Part shown: positions 5,750 through 6,151 of the stretch, in pieces
How positions within the stretch are numbered: position 1 is the stretch's first letter
Layout: every line of letters begins with the position of its first letter
Origin: Campylobacteraceae bacterium
Lineage (GTDB): Bacteria > Campylobacterota > Campylobacteria > Campylobacterales > Sulfurovaceae
Assembly (NCBI GenBank): GCA_027030605.1
Contig: JALVEV010000002.1
Span: 1-6,151, forward strand
Length of the DNA: 6,151 nt
Reading direction: 5' to 3'
Program-made: the position numbers and the translations under genes
Notes under the pieces: model-generated
The model's input: the letters and a program-made list of their open reading frames with translations, nothing else
Told to the model about the DNA's origin: nothing
The model's database searches: none

Positions 5750-6151
5750 ATGAAAGTACTATTAATAAAAGATGTAAAAAGCCTAGGAAAAAAAGGCGAG
5801 ATAAAAGAGGTTAAAGATGGCTATGGTCAAAACTTCTTAATTGCAAAAGGTATGGCAAAGTTAGCTACTCCTGATGTTGTAGCTCAATGGAAAGCAGAGC
5901 AAGAGAGAATGGAAAAAGAGTTAAAAGAGACCTTGGAGCGTCTTAAAAAAGAGGAGAAGGAGTTGGCTTCAAAACCAATTATCATCACTAAAAAACTAGC
6001 TCCAGCAGGTATTCAAGGCTCAGTAGGTAAAGATGATATTGCTAAGGCTATTAAAGAGCAGATGGGTATTGAGATTGACAAAAAGACAGTAGAGCTTAAA
6101 AAAGCACTAAAAACTGTAGGTGAACATAAGGTAGACATTAAGCTAGGTTAT
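5750..6151 (+). CDS. rplI: 50S ribosomal protein L9, 3'-truncated by window edge
   Basis: The 134 residues in view start MKVLLIKDVKSLGKKGE and contain the full L9 signature (Gly13, Gly16, Val21, Gly24-Tyr25, Asn28-Phe29-Leu30, Gly34, Ala36, Thr40). The N-terminal 23S rRNA-binding domain (1-40) is followed by the long Lys/Glu-rich connecting helix (about 41-75) and the C-terminal domain with GSVGKDDIAKAI (90-101) and VGEHKVDIKL (123-132). Bacterial L9 is usually about 148 residues, so only about 15 are missing past the right edge. L9 binds 23S rRNA near the L1 stalk base and helps maintain reading frame. It has its own promoter and a good ribosome binding site. In many Campylobacterota rplI is followed by hslV-hslU-era, which may lie just outside the window. 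It is divergent from the c-di-GMP gene, with a 131-base gap. Confidence 0.97.
   Translation, partial: MKVLLIKDVKSLGKKGEIKEVKDGYGQNFLIAKGMAKLATPDVVAQWKAEQERMEKELKETLERLKKEEKELASKPIIITKKLAPAGIQGSVGKDDIAKAIKEQMGIEIDKKTVELKKALKTVGEHKVDIKLGY

Noticed and set aside
1..6151. CRISPR arrays, insertion-sequence ends, tRNA/rRNA genes and riboswitches
   Set aside because: By eye I found no regularly spaced repeats, transposase motifs, tRNA-like cloverleaf sequence or known riboswitch core.

Overview
The window is a low-GC, densely packed piece of bacterial chromosome. The ribosomal L9 sequence, the AT-rich codon use (AGA, ATA, TTA), the TGCTAAAAT/GGCTATAAT-type -10 elements without clear -35 boxes, and the MoxR/BatD-type genes together suggest a Campylobacterota (epsilonproteobacterial) host, perhaps near Sulfurovum, Sulfurimonas or Arcobacter. 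That placement is inference from sequence style; no search was run.

Layout. (1) Bases 1-1206: the 3' part of a predicted AAA-ATPase-like/PD-(D/E)XK nuclease-superfamily protein that enters from the left edge. (2) Bases 1222-2145: a complete MoxR-family AAA+ ATPase, 15 bases downstream and probably co-transcribed. (3) Bases 2142-2309, minus strand: a 55-residue cysteine-rich candidate lipoprotein whose stop codon overlaps the moxR stop. (4) Bases 2310-2528: a divergent intergenic region with a promoter on each side, a perfect 17-bp palindrome and a short open stretch that looks like the 3' end of a lost gene. (5) Bases 2529-3662: a BatD-like membrane protein with a signal peptide and one C-terminal membrane segment. 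(6) Bases 3639-5618, minus strand: a two-TM PAS-GGDEF-EAL cyclic-di-GMP protein that overlaps the BatD-like gene tail to tail by 24 bases. (7) Bases 5619-5749: a divergent promoter region. (8) Bases 5750-6151: rplI (ribosomal protein L9), running off the right edge.

How the genes relate. MoxR ATPases normally sit in operons with DUF58, von Willebrand A (BatA/BatB) and BatD genes and are thought to act as envelope-directed chaperones. Here the first (moxR) and last (batD-like) parts of such a cluster lie close together, but the DUF58 and vWA genes between them are missing. Their place is taken by a reversed lipoprotein gene and a possible gene remnant, which suggests a collapsed or rearranged Bat locus. 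The c-di-GMP protein and L9 are separate units. The two best -10 boxes for the BatD-like and c-di-GMP genes lie 5-7 bases from their ATG codons with no Shine-Dalgarno sequence, so both may be read from leaderless mRNAs. No CRISPR array, insertion sequence, tRNA or rRNA was seen, and I found no convincing evidence of a wholly new system. The most unusual items are the small Cys-rich lipoprotein, the split Bat locus and the altered metal-site residue in the EAL domain.
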